A stretch of 64,000 bases of DNA from Nodosilinea sp. WJT8-NPBG4 (GTDB lineage Bacteria; Cyanobacteriota; Cyanobacteriia; Phormidesmidales; Phormidesmidaceae). The stretch spans positions 1 through 64,000 of the forward strand of contig JAHHHQ010000053.1 in NCBI GenBank assembly GCA_019359285.1, given 5' to 3'. Below, one piece after another: positions 36,136-44,376 of the stretch. A program made the translations under genes and the position numbers. Position 1 is the stretch's first letter, and each line of letters begins with the position of its first letter. The notes beneath the pieces were generated by a model that was not told the DNA's origin, searched no databases, and saw only the letters and a program-made list of their open reading frames with translations.

Positions 36136-36352
36136 GGGGTTCTCCTTGAACTTGACGGGCTGCGGTGTTTTCTGTGCAAGCTCTTGATTCTACCAAACTA
36201 AGGGGGGTTGCAAAAATACCTCGAACCGTGACTTCCGTTTCGTTGGTGGTGCCTAGAGGCCACCATGCTGCCTCAGCGACGCCGTGATCCGATCGGTAGA
36301 ATAGGGGCAGGCGACAAAAGCTGGTCGTAGCCCCTTTCTGCAAGCACCGCTG

Positions 36353-37069
36353 ATGGTTAAAGCAACCTCTCCTTCAACCCTCGTTGCCCTGGTCACTGGG
36401 GCCAACCGGGGCATTGGCTTAGAAGTTACCCGCCAGCTAGCCCAGACGGAGATGACGGTGATTTTGGGAAGCCGCGACCAGGCCAAGGGAGAAGCTGCTG
36501 CCGAGCCCATGATTCAGGACGGTTTGGAGGTTTTGCCCCAACCTTTGGATGTGACCGAATCAGCCAGCATTGCTCGACTAGCCGAGTTCGTAGAGCAGCG
36601 GTTTGGCCGCCTGGATGTGCTGGTTAACAATGCAGGCATTCTCTACGACACGCGGCAGCAGGCCAGTAACGCCGACTTGGCGGTGGTGCAGGAGGCGATC
36701 GCCACCAACACCCTCGGCCCCTGGCGCATGGCCCAGGCATTTTTGCCTTTGCTCAAACGCAGCCCGCGCGGTCGCATTGTCAATGTCTCTAGCGGGGCGG
36801 GGGCGTTGAGCAGCATGGGGGCAGGCACCCCGGCTTACAGCACCTCCAAGGCGGCCCTAAACGCGTTTACCCGACTGCTGGGCGCTGAGCTACAGGGCAC
36901 CGGCATTTTGGTTAATTCGGTGTGCCCTGGCTGGGTCGCTACCGATATGGGCGGCAGCGGTGGTCGCCCGGTGGCCGAGGGCGCAGCGGGGGTTGTGTGG
37001 GCAGCGACTCTGCCCGACGATGGCCCCACGGGCGGGTTCTTTCGCGATGGCAAACCGCTGGATTGGTAA
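36353..37069 (+). CDS. Short-chain dehydrogenase/reductase, carbonyl-reductase-like
   Basis: 238 aa classical SDR. NADPH-binding TGANRGIGLEVTRQLA, NNAG at about 90, catalytic Ser in VNVSSGAGALSS and YxxxK in PAYSTSKAALNAF. Arg after the first Gly block suggests NADP(H). C-terminal WAATLPDDGPTGGFFRDGKP resembles carbonyl reductase-like SDRs. Substrate unknown. Confidence 0.9.
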   Translation: MVKATSPSTLVALVTGANRGIGLEVTRQLAQTEMTVILGSRDQAKGEAAAEPMIQDGLEVLPQPLDVTESASIARLAEFVEQRFGRLDVLVNNAGILYDTRQQASNADLAVVQEAIATNTLGPWRMAQAFLPLLKRSPRGRIVNVSSGAGALSSMGAGTPAYSTSKAALNAFTRLLGAELQGTGILVNSVCPGWVATDMGGSGGRPVAEGAAGVVWAATLPDDGPTGGFFRDGKPLDW

Positions 37070-37081
37070 ATGGCCTAAGCG

Positions 37082-37330
37082 CTAGCGGCGAATCCATTTG
37101 GTGAGGATGCGCATGGGTTGGCCGGTGGTGGGGTCGAGCTGGGGTTTGCTCCAGGTGCGGGGTTCGGCAAAGCCGATGCTGTGGAGATAGGCGATGACTA
37201 GCTCCATGCCGCTGGCGGTGCCGATGAGCATGACGCGCACGGGTTCGCGCGGGTCGGTTGGCTCTGCGCTGGGTGGGTTGCCGGAGGGCGGCTGGTTATA
37301 GATTTCGCTGTTGGGGATGAATTCTGACAT
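37082..37330 (-). CDS. Conserved hypothetical protein
   Basis: 82 aa from the ATG at 37330. The first 51 residues of the track ORF come from a hairpin-containing leader, so they are excluded. The core REPVRVMLIGTASGMELVIA and YLHSIGFAEPRTWSKPQLDP looks like a conserved globular protein. I do not recognise the family. Confidence 0.6.
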   Translation of the reverse strand: MSEFIPNSEIYNQPPSGNPPSAEPTDPREPVRVMLIGTASGMELVIAYLHSIGFAEPRTWSKPQLDPTTGQPMRILTKWIRR

Positions 37331-37366
37331 GGCGATCGGTAAATAAGGGTGACAGAAGGGAGCCAA

Positions 37367-37395
37367 CTCCCAGGGTTTTTGAAAAACCCTGGGAG
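37367..37395. repeat. Perfect 14-bp hairpin
   Basis: CTCCCAGGGTTTTT-G-AAAAACCCTGGGAG followed by CTTTT. It lies in the 5' leader of the hypothetical gene on the minus strand and could also terminate plus-strand transcripts. Confidence 0.65.
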
Positions 37396-37499
37396 CTTTT
37401 GCCGCAAGAAACTGCACGAGGGGTGCGAAACCCATCGCAGAATGCGACACTGTGAAATCGAGTCGCCCTGAAGAAAGCTTCAACGCGACCGGAAAACTA

Positions 37500-37525
37500 T
37501 ACCGTTCTTTCTATACCGAACGGTA
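37500..37525. promoter_or_regulatory. Palindromic operator candidate before the Xre-like regulator
   Basis: TACCGTTC-N10-GAACGGTA, a perfect 8-bp inverted repeat, 18 nt upstream of the ATG at 37544. CTATACCG is also directly repeated here. Position and symmetry suit autoregulation by the dimeric helix-turn-helix protein. Confidence 0.6.
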
Positions 37526-37543
37526 ATTACTGAGCAGTATAGT

Positions 37544-37762
37544 ATGTCTGGCCAAAGTCAGCAAGCCACGCTGATGGATTTGCGTACCCGTGCAGGTTTG
37601 ACCCGCCGCGAGGTGGCAAATGCCCTAGGAATTACCGAAAAAACGATCTATGTATGGGAAACCAGTGACAATCCGCCCAAAATGACAGTTTCTCAAGTGC
37701 AAAAGCTGCTAGAGATTTTGGGCTGTACGCTGGATGAATTGGCGATCGCAACGAGAAAATGA
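37544..37762 (+). CDS. Xre-family helix-turn-helix regulator
   Basis: 72 aa, essentially one Cro/C1-type HTH: LRTRAGLTRREVANALGITE and KTIYVWETSDNPPKMTVSQV, then VQKLLEILGCTLDELAIA. Binds DNA as a dimer; likely target is the palindrome just upstream. Converges with the zinc-ribbon nuclease-like gene 31 bp away. No toxin gene is adjacent on the same strand. Confidence 0.85.
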   Translation: MSGQSQQATLMDLRTRAGLTRREVANALGITEKTIYVWETSDNPPKMTVSQVQKLLEILGCTLDELAIATRK

Positions 37763-37793
37763 GCTTATAAATCTCATGTTGTGAAGACAAATA

Positions 37794-38747
37794 TTACAAA
37801 TCGCCTAGACCGAGCGCATTTTGAAGAGCTCTTTCCACAACCTCATCTTCTAGAGACATATTCTTATCTTGCTCATCTTTGTATGTTGTAGCAAGTTCTA
37901 ACCTCAATGCTTTAACAACTCGTTCGGAGGCAAGTGCTTGCAGTATGCGTTTTTTGCTGATGCAGGCTACTAAGTGGCTCTCATTCTCAAGGTCACCCCC
38001 AAAGACAGCCTTAGAAGTCAGCAGATACAATTTTTCTGCGTCAACTTCGCTAACTCCATCTTCATCGAGTAAAGAAACGTCGAATATCTCAATGAAGCGA
38101 GGATCTCTTCCAGGCTGAGGAATGACACGGTAAAGTCGCCAGATTTGGCCATTGGTAACAACAGCCCATTCTGCTGAAAGGCTTGTAGCGTAGCCAGCTG
38201 CTTGATCTCTGACGTTGTTGTTTAGTTTCGCTCTAATATTCTTGCACTCAATTACTAAAAAGATATGATCACCGCGTTTGAGGGCTATATCAACTTTCCC
38301 TCCCAGTGTTCTAACCTCTGTATCGAGTTCATTTTTGCTGTATCCCAGCACATTTTCTAAAGCTTCAATGCACCATCTCCTCACTTCTTCTTCGGAGGCT
38401 TTTGGCGAGTTGGAGATTTCAACTAGTCGAGGGTGGAGGCGGCGGAATCCATCACGAATAGAGTCTATAGTTTCTTGTCGAATTTCTGCCTTTGTCCGCC
38501 GTCTAATTGTCTTTGGATTGCTCTTATTATCTGACTCTTCCTCGGTGTTGGCAGCTTGAATAGAAACGACTTCAAGCGGGGTTGGCTCTACCAATTCCAT
38601 CACAAATACGTTTCTGCACTTTGGACATCTAACAGGCTTACCAATCTGATTCTGGTATTCGCTCTTAACCCTAAATCTAGTCTTGCAATCGTCACAAGAC
38701 GTAAAACCTATATAGTTATCAACAATGCTGAGACTAGTTGTAGTCAT
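37794..38747 (-). CDS. Zinc-ribbon plus PD-(D/E)XK (HsdR N-terminal-like) protein
   Basis: 317 aa. N-terminus has an MJ0042-type zinc ribbon: SCDDCKTRFRVKS and VRCPKCRNVFVMEL (two CxxC pairs). After a polar linker, a type I restriction HsdR-N-like PD-(D/E)XK domain (about 115-225): Glu in the first helix, GGKVDIALKRGDHIFLVIEC then K, then NNVRDQAAGYATSLSAEWAV and TNGQIWRLYRV. No helicase domain, so it is not a full HsdR. AT-richer than neighbours. Probably a nuclease-fold protein with unknown partner; could be a stand-alone defence or repair factor. Confidence 0.75.
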   Translation of the reverse strand: MTTTSLSIVDNYIGFTSCDDCKTRFRVKSEYQNQIGKPVRCPKCRNVFVMELVEPTPLEVVSIQAANTEEESDNKSNPKTIRRRTKAEIRQETIDSIRDGFRRLHPRLVEISNSPKASEEEVRRWCIEALENVLGYSKNELDTEVRTLGGKVDIALKRGDHIFLVIECKNIRAKLNNNVRDQAAGYATSLSAEWAVVTNGQIWRLYRVIPQPGRDPRFIEIFDVSLLDEDGVSEVDAEKLYLLTSKAVFGGDLENESHLVACISKKRILQALASERVVKALRLELATTYKDEQDKNMSLEDEVVERALQNALGLGDL

Positions 38748-39000
38748 AACGTAGGTGAGGGGGTTTGCACTTGTGGCTATGATTCAGACGCTCGAAATTC
38801 TGACAGATCAAAACTTACATCGGTCAGACTGAGTGTTCCCAAAATAAGCTGAGTACTTCACCGAAACATTATTGAAGGCTTCTATGCATCGAACTAACGA
38901 ACATCTAGTCACCTTTATCATGAAGTCGAGCTTCCCCTAGAGGGTTGCTCTAGCACAATGTTCTTTTGAAAGACGACGTTTCCCTAAAGGTTCTAAACTG

Positions 39001-39453
39001 ATGACCGCTACTATAGAACTCGCCACCTTTGGAGCCGGATGCTTCTGGGGTATAGAAGCCGCCTTTCGCAAACTCGACAACGTAATCGATACCTCCGTCG
39101 GCTACATGGGCGGCCACTTCGAAAACCCCTGCTACCTCGACGTGCTATCGCGCATCACCGGCCACGCCGAAGTCTGTCAGGTGCAGTTCAACCCCGCCGA
39201 GATTTCCTACGACGCTCTGCTCGACACCTTTTGGCGCATCCACGACCCCACCAGCCTCAACCGCCAGGGGGGCGATCGCGGCGAATACCGCTCCGTGATT
39301 TTTTACCACACCCCAGAGCAGGGCAAAGTCGCCCGCCAAGCCAAAAACAAACTGCAAGACTCAGGCCACTACCCCAAGCCCATCGTCACCCAAATCGAAC
39401 CCGCCAGCGCCTACTGGCTCGCCTCAGAAGAACATCAGCGATATTTCGGTTAA
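39001..39453 (+). CDS. msrA: Peptide methionine sulfoxide reductase A
   Basis: Reduces methionine-S-sulfoxide in proteins. 150 aa, compact. Catalytic Cys in FGAGCFWGIEAAFRKL, followed by TSVGYMGG and GHAEVCQVQFNP, FWRIHDPTSLNRQGGDRGEY. C-terminal resolving Cys regions of longer MsrA are absent, so recycling may differ. Converges on gshB with only a few bases between. Confidence 0.93.
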   Translation: MTATIELATFGAGCFWGIEAAFRKLDNVIDTSVGYMGGHFENPCYLDVLSRITGHAEVCQVQFNPAEISYDALLDTFWRIHDPTSLNRQGGDRGEYRSVIFYHTPEQGKVARQAKNKLQDSGHYPKPIVTQIEPASAYWLASEEHQRYFG

Positions 39454-39458
39454 TAGCT

Positions 39459-40418
39459 TTACCCCTGCTCGACCCAGGCGATCACCTGGTCGCCCAGGCG
39501 CACATCGTTGAGGCGATCGATTTCACGAATGCCTGTAGGGCTGGTGACATTGACCTCGGTGAGGTAGCCGCCGATCACATCAATGCCCACAAAGTAGAGG
39601 CCGTCGCGAATCAGGGTAGGGGCTAGCTGGCGGCAAATATCGAGTTCGCGTTCCGTAATGTCTACTTGAGCGACCCGACCACCCACCGCCATGTTGCCGC
39701 GAAACTCGCTGCCGGTGGGGATGCGGTTGACCGCGCCGATGGGCTCACCGTTGAGCATAATAATCCGCTTGTCGCCGTCTTTAGCGGCGGGCAGGTAGGT
39801 CTGCACCATCACCGGCTCTTTGCCCTGCTGGGTGCTGATTTCGACCATGGAGTTGAGGTTGCGATCGCCCGTCTGCAAAAACAAAATTCCCTCCCCAGCC
39901 TTGCCGCCTAGGGGTTTGAGCACTGCCGAGCCCCACCGCTCCACGGTTTCGCGAATCACCGCCTTGCTCTGGCTGACAATGGTTTCAGGAATCGCCTCGG
40001 TAAATTGCAGGGCATACATCTTTTCGTTGGCGGCCCGCAGTCCCTTGGGTGAGTTAATCACCCGGGTTTTGGCCGGGTCGATGTAGTCGAGAATGTAGGT
40101 GGCATAGAGGTAGGGCACCGTCACCGGCGGGTCAGTGCGCATAAACACCGCATCCATCTCTTCCATCGGTAGCTGTACCGCTGCGCCCACCTCAAACCAG
40201 GGGTTAGCCGCCGCCCAGAGCCCATCAACCAAGTCTACGGGGGTGAGCTTCACCGGCTGCATGAGCGCTAGAGCTTTGCCCGCCACTACGCTGAGGGCGT
40301 TGGCCGCTGTAATCCACACCTCATGGCCGCGCTGCTGTGCCGCTTCCATGAGGGCAACGCTGGTGTCGTGGCCGGGGTCGAGGCGCTGGATGGGGTCGAT
40401 AATGAAGGCAACTTTCAC
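39459..40418 (-). CDS. gshB: Glutathione synthetase
   Basis: Ligates glycine to gamma-glutamylcysteine with ATP. 319 aa, normal. VAFIIDPIQRLDPGHDTSVA N-terminus, VFMRTDPPVTVPYLYATYIL, NSPKGLRAANEKMYALQF, ATP-grasp LKPLGGKAGEGILFL, and GSEFRGNMAVGG near the end, where YFVGIDVIGGYLTEVNVTSP follows. Cytosolic. Probably monocistronic. Confidence 0.96.
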   Translation of the reverse strand: MKVAFIIDPIQRLDPGHDTSVALMEAAQQRGHEVWITAANALSVVAGKALALMQPVKLTPVDLVDGLWAAANPWFEVGAAVQLPMEEMDAVFMRTDPPVTVPYLYATYILDYIDPAKTRVINSPKGLRAANEKMYALQFTEAIPETIVSQSKAVIRETVERWGSAVLKPLGGKAGEGILFLQTGDRNLNSMVEISTQQGKEPVMVQTYLPAAKDGDKRIIMLNGEPIGAVNRIPTGSEFRGNMAVGGRVAQVDITERELDICRQLAPTLIRDGLYFVGIDVIGGYLTEVNVTSPTGIREIDRLNDVRLGDQVIAWVEQG

Positions 40419-40493
40419 AGGCGATGCTCAATACTCCAAGTAGAGTTCTAGCATCCCACGCACCGGTTAAGTATGAGGCAGCGCTGAGTAGAG

Positions 40494-40883
40494 CTACAGA
40501 ACCGCAATGCACTCAATCTCAACATCGACATCCTTGGGCAGGCGCGCCACCTCAACACAGGCTCGCGCTGGGGCATGGTCACCGCCAAAATACTTGGCGT
40601 AAATCTCATTGACGGCCCCAAAGTCGCCCATATCTTTGAGAAACACCGAAGTTTTCACCACGTTGTCAAAGTTGGCTCCAGCGGCGGTCAAAATCGCTGC
40701 CAAGTTGGCGATCACCTGCTCGGTCTGGGCGACCACATTTCCCTCGCCCACCAGTTGCCCCGTGGCCGGGTCGAGGGCAATTTGTCCCGAGACAAAAAGC
40801 ATTTGCCCGCTCACGGCCACGGCCTGGTTGTAGGGCCCAACGGGAGCAGGGGCGGCGGGGGTGTTGATGATGGTGCGCTGCAT
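40494..40883 (-). CDS. ridA: RidA-family enamine/imine deaminase
   Basis: 129 aa from the ATG at 40883. Hydrolyses reactive 2-aminoacrylate-type intermediates. Family blocks AAPAPVGPYNQAVAVSGQML, SGQIALDP, FLKDMGDFGAVNEIYAKYFG, and PARACVEVARLPKDVDVEIE with the carboxylate-binding Arg. The track start at 40958 adds a His/Pro run that is only the translation of the tandem purine-rich repeat, so it is excluded. Confidence 0.92.
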   Translation of the reverse strand: MQRTIINTPAAPAPVGPYNQAVAVSGQMLFVSGQIALDPATGQLVGEGNVVAQTEQVIANLAAILTAAGANFDNVVKTSVFLKDMGDFGAVNEIYAKYFGGDHAPARACVEVARLPKDVDVEIECIAVL

Positions 40884-40884
40884 G

Positions 40885-40943
40885 GGGGTAGGGGGTGAGG
40901 GGTAGGAGGGTGGATGGGTAGGAGGGTGGATGGGTAGGGGGTG
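40885..40943. repeat. Polypurine block with tandem 16-mer
   Basis: GGAGGGTGGATGGGTA occurs twice in tandem (40905-40920, 40921-40936) within a G-rich block between ridA and the Nudix gene. Confidence 0.8.
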
Positions 40944-40961
40944 TTCCTTACTATCCATTCC

Positions 40962-41411
40962 CTACTTTTCTAAGGGGCTGCCAAAGTGGGGTCGTTGGCC
41001 GTAAAAGCGGTACTGCCAATAATCTCGCAAAATGCGATCGTGATCAAAGCAAAGATTTTGCGGCACTTCCCAGGGGTTGACGATCGCAGCGGTTTTGGCG
41101 TCGTCTCCGGCGACAGGGTCGGCGGTGGCAGTGGCCAGAAACACAACGCTAAGGGTGTGCTGGCGAGGGTCGCGATCGGGGTCGGAGTAGACGGCGAGCT
41201 GTTCGATCAGGGTGACGGTGAGGCCGGTTTCTTCTTGGGCTTCTCGGCGGGCGGCGGTTTCAACGCTTTCGCCGTAGTCGACAAAGCCGCCGGGGAGAGC
41301 CCAGCCTAGGGGCTCGTGGTGGCGCTCAATCAGCACGATGGGGCGGTGGGGATGGTGCAGCAGCTCAATAATGATGTCAACGGTAGGGGTAGGGTTGCGA
41401 TAGGTGGTCAT
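40962..41411 (-). CDS. Nudix hydrolase
   Basis: 149 aa from the ATG at 41411. Complete Nudix box: [20 protein letters not shown] followed by ETGL, with all catalytic Glu residues. [16 protein letters not shown] is typical of ADP-ribose/8-oxo-type bacterial Nudix enzymes. Substrate not determinable. Same strand as ridA, which lies 79 bp downstream beyond the tandem-repeat block. Confidence 0.88.
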   Translation of the reverse strand: MTTYRNPTPTVDIIIELLHHPHRPIVLIERHHEPLGWALPGGFVDYGESVETAARREAQEETGLTVTLIEQLAVYSDPDRDPRQHTLSVVFLATATADPVAGDDAKTAAIVNPWEVPQNLCFDHDRILRDYWQYRFYGQRPHFGSPLEK

Positions 41412-41523
41412 GGGGGAGACTTTATAGGAAATTTCCTGGAACAAAAATAACTCTTAGGACAGCCGCCCCGCCCCCGTAGGCCATGTTAAAGTCAGCTGGA
41501 ATTTAAGCCGAGCTGAGCTAACT

Positions 41524-43035
41524 ATGCCATTTCCTAGAGCCAGCGGCATTTTGCTGCATCCTACGTCGCTGCCCGGTCGGTTTGGTATTGGCGACCTCGG
41601 GCCTGAAGCCTACCGATTTGTAGATTTTTTGGCGTCGACTCGCCAACATCTCTGGCAGGTGCTGCCGCTGGGGCCGACTGGTCACGGCAACTCGCCCTAT
41701 CTCTGCTACTCGGCGATGGCGGGCAACCCCCTGCTGATCAGCCTCGAAGAGCTGTGCAACCGATCCCTACTCCACCCTGACGAACTGCATGAATTAGACC
41801 ACTTTTCTCCCCACCAGATCGACTTTGACCGGGTGATTCCGATCAAGACGGAGCTGTTGAAACGGGCGGCTAGCCGGTTTAATGAGGTGGCTTCTGATGA
41901 AGACCGAGCTGCCCTGGCTCAGTTCAGCGAAGAGTGCCACTTTTGGGTGGATGAGTTTGCCTTTTTTATGGCGATCAAAAATGCTCACGGCGGTGCTGGC
42001 TGGACGGAATGGCCCAGCGACATTGCCCGGCGCGAACCTGAGGCGATGGCCGCCTGGCGAGAAAAATTAGCTGATGATATTTTTTCCCACAAGTTTTTGC
42101 AGTTTGAGTTTCATCGCCAGTGGCAGGCGCTGCGCCAGTATGCCCGCGATCGCCAGATTCAAATTATTGGCGATATTCCCATCTACGTGGCCCACGACAG
42201 CGTCGACGTCTGGGCCTATCCCGAGAACTTTATGCTCGACGAAGAAACCCTGGCTCCGGCGCAGATGGCCGGGGTGCCGCCCGACTATTTCAGCGAGACT
42301 GGCCAGCTCTGGGGCAACCCCACCTATAACTGGGAGGTGCTGAAAGAGCGAGGCTTTAACTGGTGGATTCAGCGCATCAAGGCGCTGCTGGGCTACGTTG
42401 ATATTATTCGGGTCGACCACTTCCGTGGGTTGCAGGCGTTTTGGAGCGTGCCCGCCGGCGAAACCACTGCCATCCACGGCGAATGGGTCGAGGCCCCAGG
42501 TACGGAGCTGTTTGAAGCCGTGCGCCAAACCTTTGGCAAACTGCCCGTCATGGCTGAGGATCTGGGGATGATTACTCCCGAAGTTGAGGCGCTGCGGGAC
42601 GAGTTTGAGTTTCCGGGCATGAAAATTCTGCACTTCGCCTTTGGCGGCGGCAGCGATAACCCCTACCTGCCTTTCAACTACGTCACCAATAGCGTGGTCT
42701 ACACCGGTACCCACGACAACGACACCACGATTGGCTGGTTTGAGAAAATGCCTGACCACGAACGCGATCGCCTCCAGCACTACCTCGGCTGCATCAGCCC
42801 CGAGGGCATTCACTGGTCGCTAATTCGCCTGGCGCTGCTGTCGGTCTCTAACCAGGCGATTATCCCCCTGCAAGATGTGTTGGGCTACGGCAGCGACTGT
42901 CGCATGAATACCCCCGGCCTGTCTGACGGCAACTGGGGCTGGCGCTACGAGGCCAAAGTCCTCACGGATGAAGTGAGCGATCGCCTGCGATCGCTCACTG
43001 AACTCTCCAACCGGGCCACAGCATCAGCGGATTAG
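41524..43035 (+). CDS. malQ: 4-alpha-glucanotransferase (amylomaltase)
   Basis: Transfers glucan chains in glycogen/maltodextrin metabolism. 503 aa GH77. PRASGILLHPTSLPGRFGIG start, LPLGPTGHGNSPY, nucleophile Asp in IIRVDHFRGLQAFW, acid/base Glu in PVMAEDLGMITPEV, and third Asp in YTGTHDNDTTIGWF. Full length. Monocistronic by context. Confidence 0.97.
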   Translation: MPFPRASGILLHPTSLPGRFGIGDLGPEAYRFVDFLASTRQHLWQVLPLGPTGHGNSPYLCYSAMAGNPLLISLEELCNRSLLHPDELHELDHFSPHQIDFDRVIPIKTELLKRAASRFNEVASDEDRAALAQFSEECHFWVDEFAFFMAIKNAHGGAGWTEWPSDIARREPEAMAAWREKLADDIFSHKFLQFEFHRQWQALRQYARDRQIQIIGDIPIYVAHDSVDVWAYPENFMLDEETLAPAQMAGVPPDYFSETGQLWGNPTYNWEVLKERGFNWWIQRIKALLGYVDIIRVDHFRGLQAFWSVPAGETTAIHGEWVEAPGTELFEAVRQTFGKLPVMAEDLGMITPEVEALRDEFEFPGMKILHFAFGGGSDNPYLPFNYVTNSVVYTGTHDNDTTIGWFEKMPDHERDRLQHYLGCISPEGIHWSLIRLALLSVSNQAIIPLQDVLGYGSDCRMNTPGLSDGNWGWRYEAKVLTDEVSDRLRSLTELSNRATASAD

Positions 43036-43062
43036 CGCTAAGCGTAAGTCAGGAGATAATGA

Positions 43063-43163
43063 AGGTAGGGAGGATGAGGAAGGTGAGGAGAGCCAAGGTC
43101 TATCCAACCATTTTCTTCCCCATCTCCCTTATCTTCCCCATCTCCCTCATCTCTTCCTACCTA
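43063..43163. repeat. Polypurine/polypyrimidine inverted block
   Basis: aggtagggaggatgagg-type arm followed by cttccccatctccc-type repeats that end in TTCCTACCT, between the convergent malQ and CBS genes. TCTTCCCCATCTCCCT is nearly repeated twice. Same family as 24143-24290. Confidence 0.7.
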
Positions 43164-43559
43164 ATGGCTCAAGGCTGACACCGACATACCCCGCATAAAA
43201 ATATCAGTAACCGAGATCACCCCTAGCAAATGCCCGTCTTGGACCACGGGGGCGCGCTGCACGCTGGTGTCAGACAACACCTGGGAAGCTTCTTGAAGGG
43301 TGAGGTCAGGGGCCAGAGAAATGCAGGGCTGGCGCATGATGTCTTGCACCAGCACCTTTTCAGGATTGTGGCCCCTTGCCACTACGGTGTAGACAATATC
43401 GCGCTCGGTCACCATGCCAAAGGGCATGTCTTGGCTGCGGTGCTCAACTAAAAGCGCTCGAATCTGACGCTGCTGCATTAGGTCAATGGCATCGGCGACG
43501 GTGGCACCGCTGGCAATGGTGGTGACGTTAGGGGTCATGATATCGGCCACGGTCAGCAT
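43161..43559 (-). CDS. Two-CBS-domain protein
   Basis: 132 aa from the ATG at 43559, with GGAG about 10 nt upstream. Two CBS motifs: VADIMTPNVTTIASGATVAD with GMVTERDIVY, and VQDIMRQPCISLAPDLTLQE with GVISVTDIFMRG. A Bateman pair, expected to bind an adenine nucleotide. No fused enzyme; likely regulates a partner elsewhere. Confidence 0.92.
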   Translation of the reverse strand: MLTVADIMTPNVTTIASGATVADAIDLMQQRQIRALLVEHRSQDMPFGMVTERDIVYTVVARGHNPEKVLVQDIMRQPCISLAPDLTLQEASQVLSDTSVQRAPVVQDGHLLGVISVTDIFMRGMSVSALSH

Positions 43560-43821
43560 AGGACTCTCCAGGAAACAATAGGGTAGGGGCTGCAATCGCG
43601 CGTTACAGAGACCTGCTCGCCACGGGCAGGCCTCTGTCTGAACCCATAAACCGGCTGATAAGTTCCGGCCTGAAAGATCAAAAATCTGGCTGCTGGGGAA
43701 GATCCCTCAGCGCTGCGATTCGGTTTGCAGCAATCTCTACTATGGTGACCTCTGAAGCCGGGATCACGGGTTGTATTTGTAGCTTTTCTTTAGATTGCCA
43801 AGGTTTGGCAGTTACAGATTC

Positions 43822-44370
43822 TTAAAGTTTTGGCTTAAACGGCAGCGTCATTCGCTGCCGCCGTCCCCGCCGTCGGTGTAGACAGGTTAGCGCGCCGCCA
43901 GCGATGGGCACTAGGGGCATCAGGGCAAGCCAAATGGCGGGCGGCGGCGGGTCAGGCTGAGCCACCACCAGAGGGGTAAAGCTAAATAGATTAGCGGTGA
44001 GGAGCGGCGGCGGTAGGGTGGCCGCTCGTCGTGCGACCTCCAAGGCGCGCCAGGTTTGCGGGCCGACGATGCCATCGACAACCAGGCCTTGCTGCGCTTG
44101 GAGCGATCGCACCGCCTTGGCGGTATCGCTGTCGTAGTGGCCATCCACCACTCCGGTAAATAGCCCTAAATCCGCCAGCTCCGTCTGAAGCCGATTGACC
44201 AAGGGGCCCCTGTCTTCGGTGCGCAGCAGGGGAGCCGTGTCGACCTGCCGTACAGGTGAAATCGGCTGGGCTAAACCTGGGGCTAGGGGGGCGAGTCCTC
44301 CTAGGGCTAGCAGACCGGCTAGCAGCAGCTGGCGGCCGTGGTGCAGCGTTACGGTGCCTCGGGTGATCAT
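43822..44370 (-). CDS. Secreted peptidoglycan-binding protein with C-terminal membrane anchor
   Basis: 182 aa. N-terminal signal (QLLLAGLLALGGLAPLAPGLA), one PG_binding_1 domain (GPLVNRLQTELADLGLFTGV...IVGPQTWRALEV, about 55-112), a Pro-rich spacer, a C-terminal hydrophobic helix (IWLALMPLVPIAGGAL) and a basic tail. Probably ties the membrane to the cell wall. The gene ends at 43822 and its start is 7 bp from the AEC transporter stop, so the two likely form an operon. Confidence 0.8.
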   Translation of the reverse strand: MITRGTVTLHHGRQLLLAGLLALGGLAPLAPGLAQPISPVRQVDTAPLLRTEDRGPLVNRLQTELADLGLFTGVVDGHYDSDTAKAVRSLQAQQGLVVDGIVGPQTWRALEVARRAATLPPPLLTANLFSFTPLVVAQPDPPPPAIWLALMPLVPIAGGALTCLHRRRGRRQRMTLPFKPKL

Positions 44371-44376
44371 TAGTCG

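Noticed and set aside
42067-42813. 248-codon minus-strand ORF inside malQ
   Set aside because: Complement of a confident GH77 gene.
43607-43640. Imperfect hairpin ACAGAG-CCTGC / GCAGG-CTCTGT between the CBS and peptidoglycan-binding genes
   Set aside because: One mismatch, no U-run and about 185 bp past the nearest stop; too weak to call a terminator.
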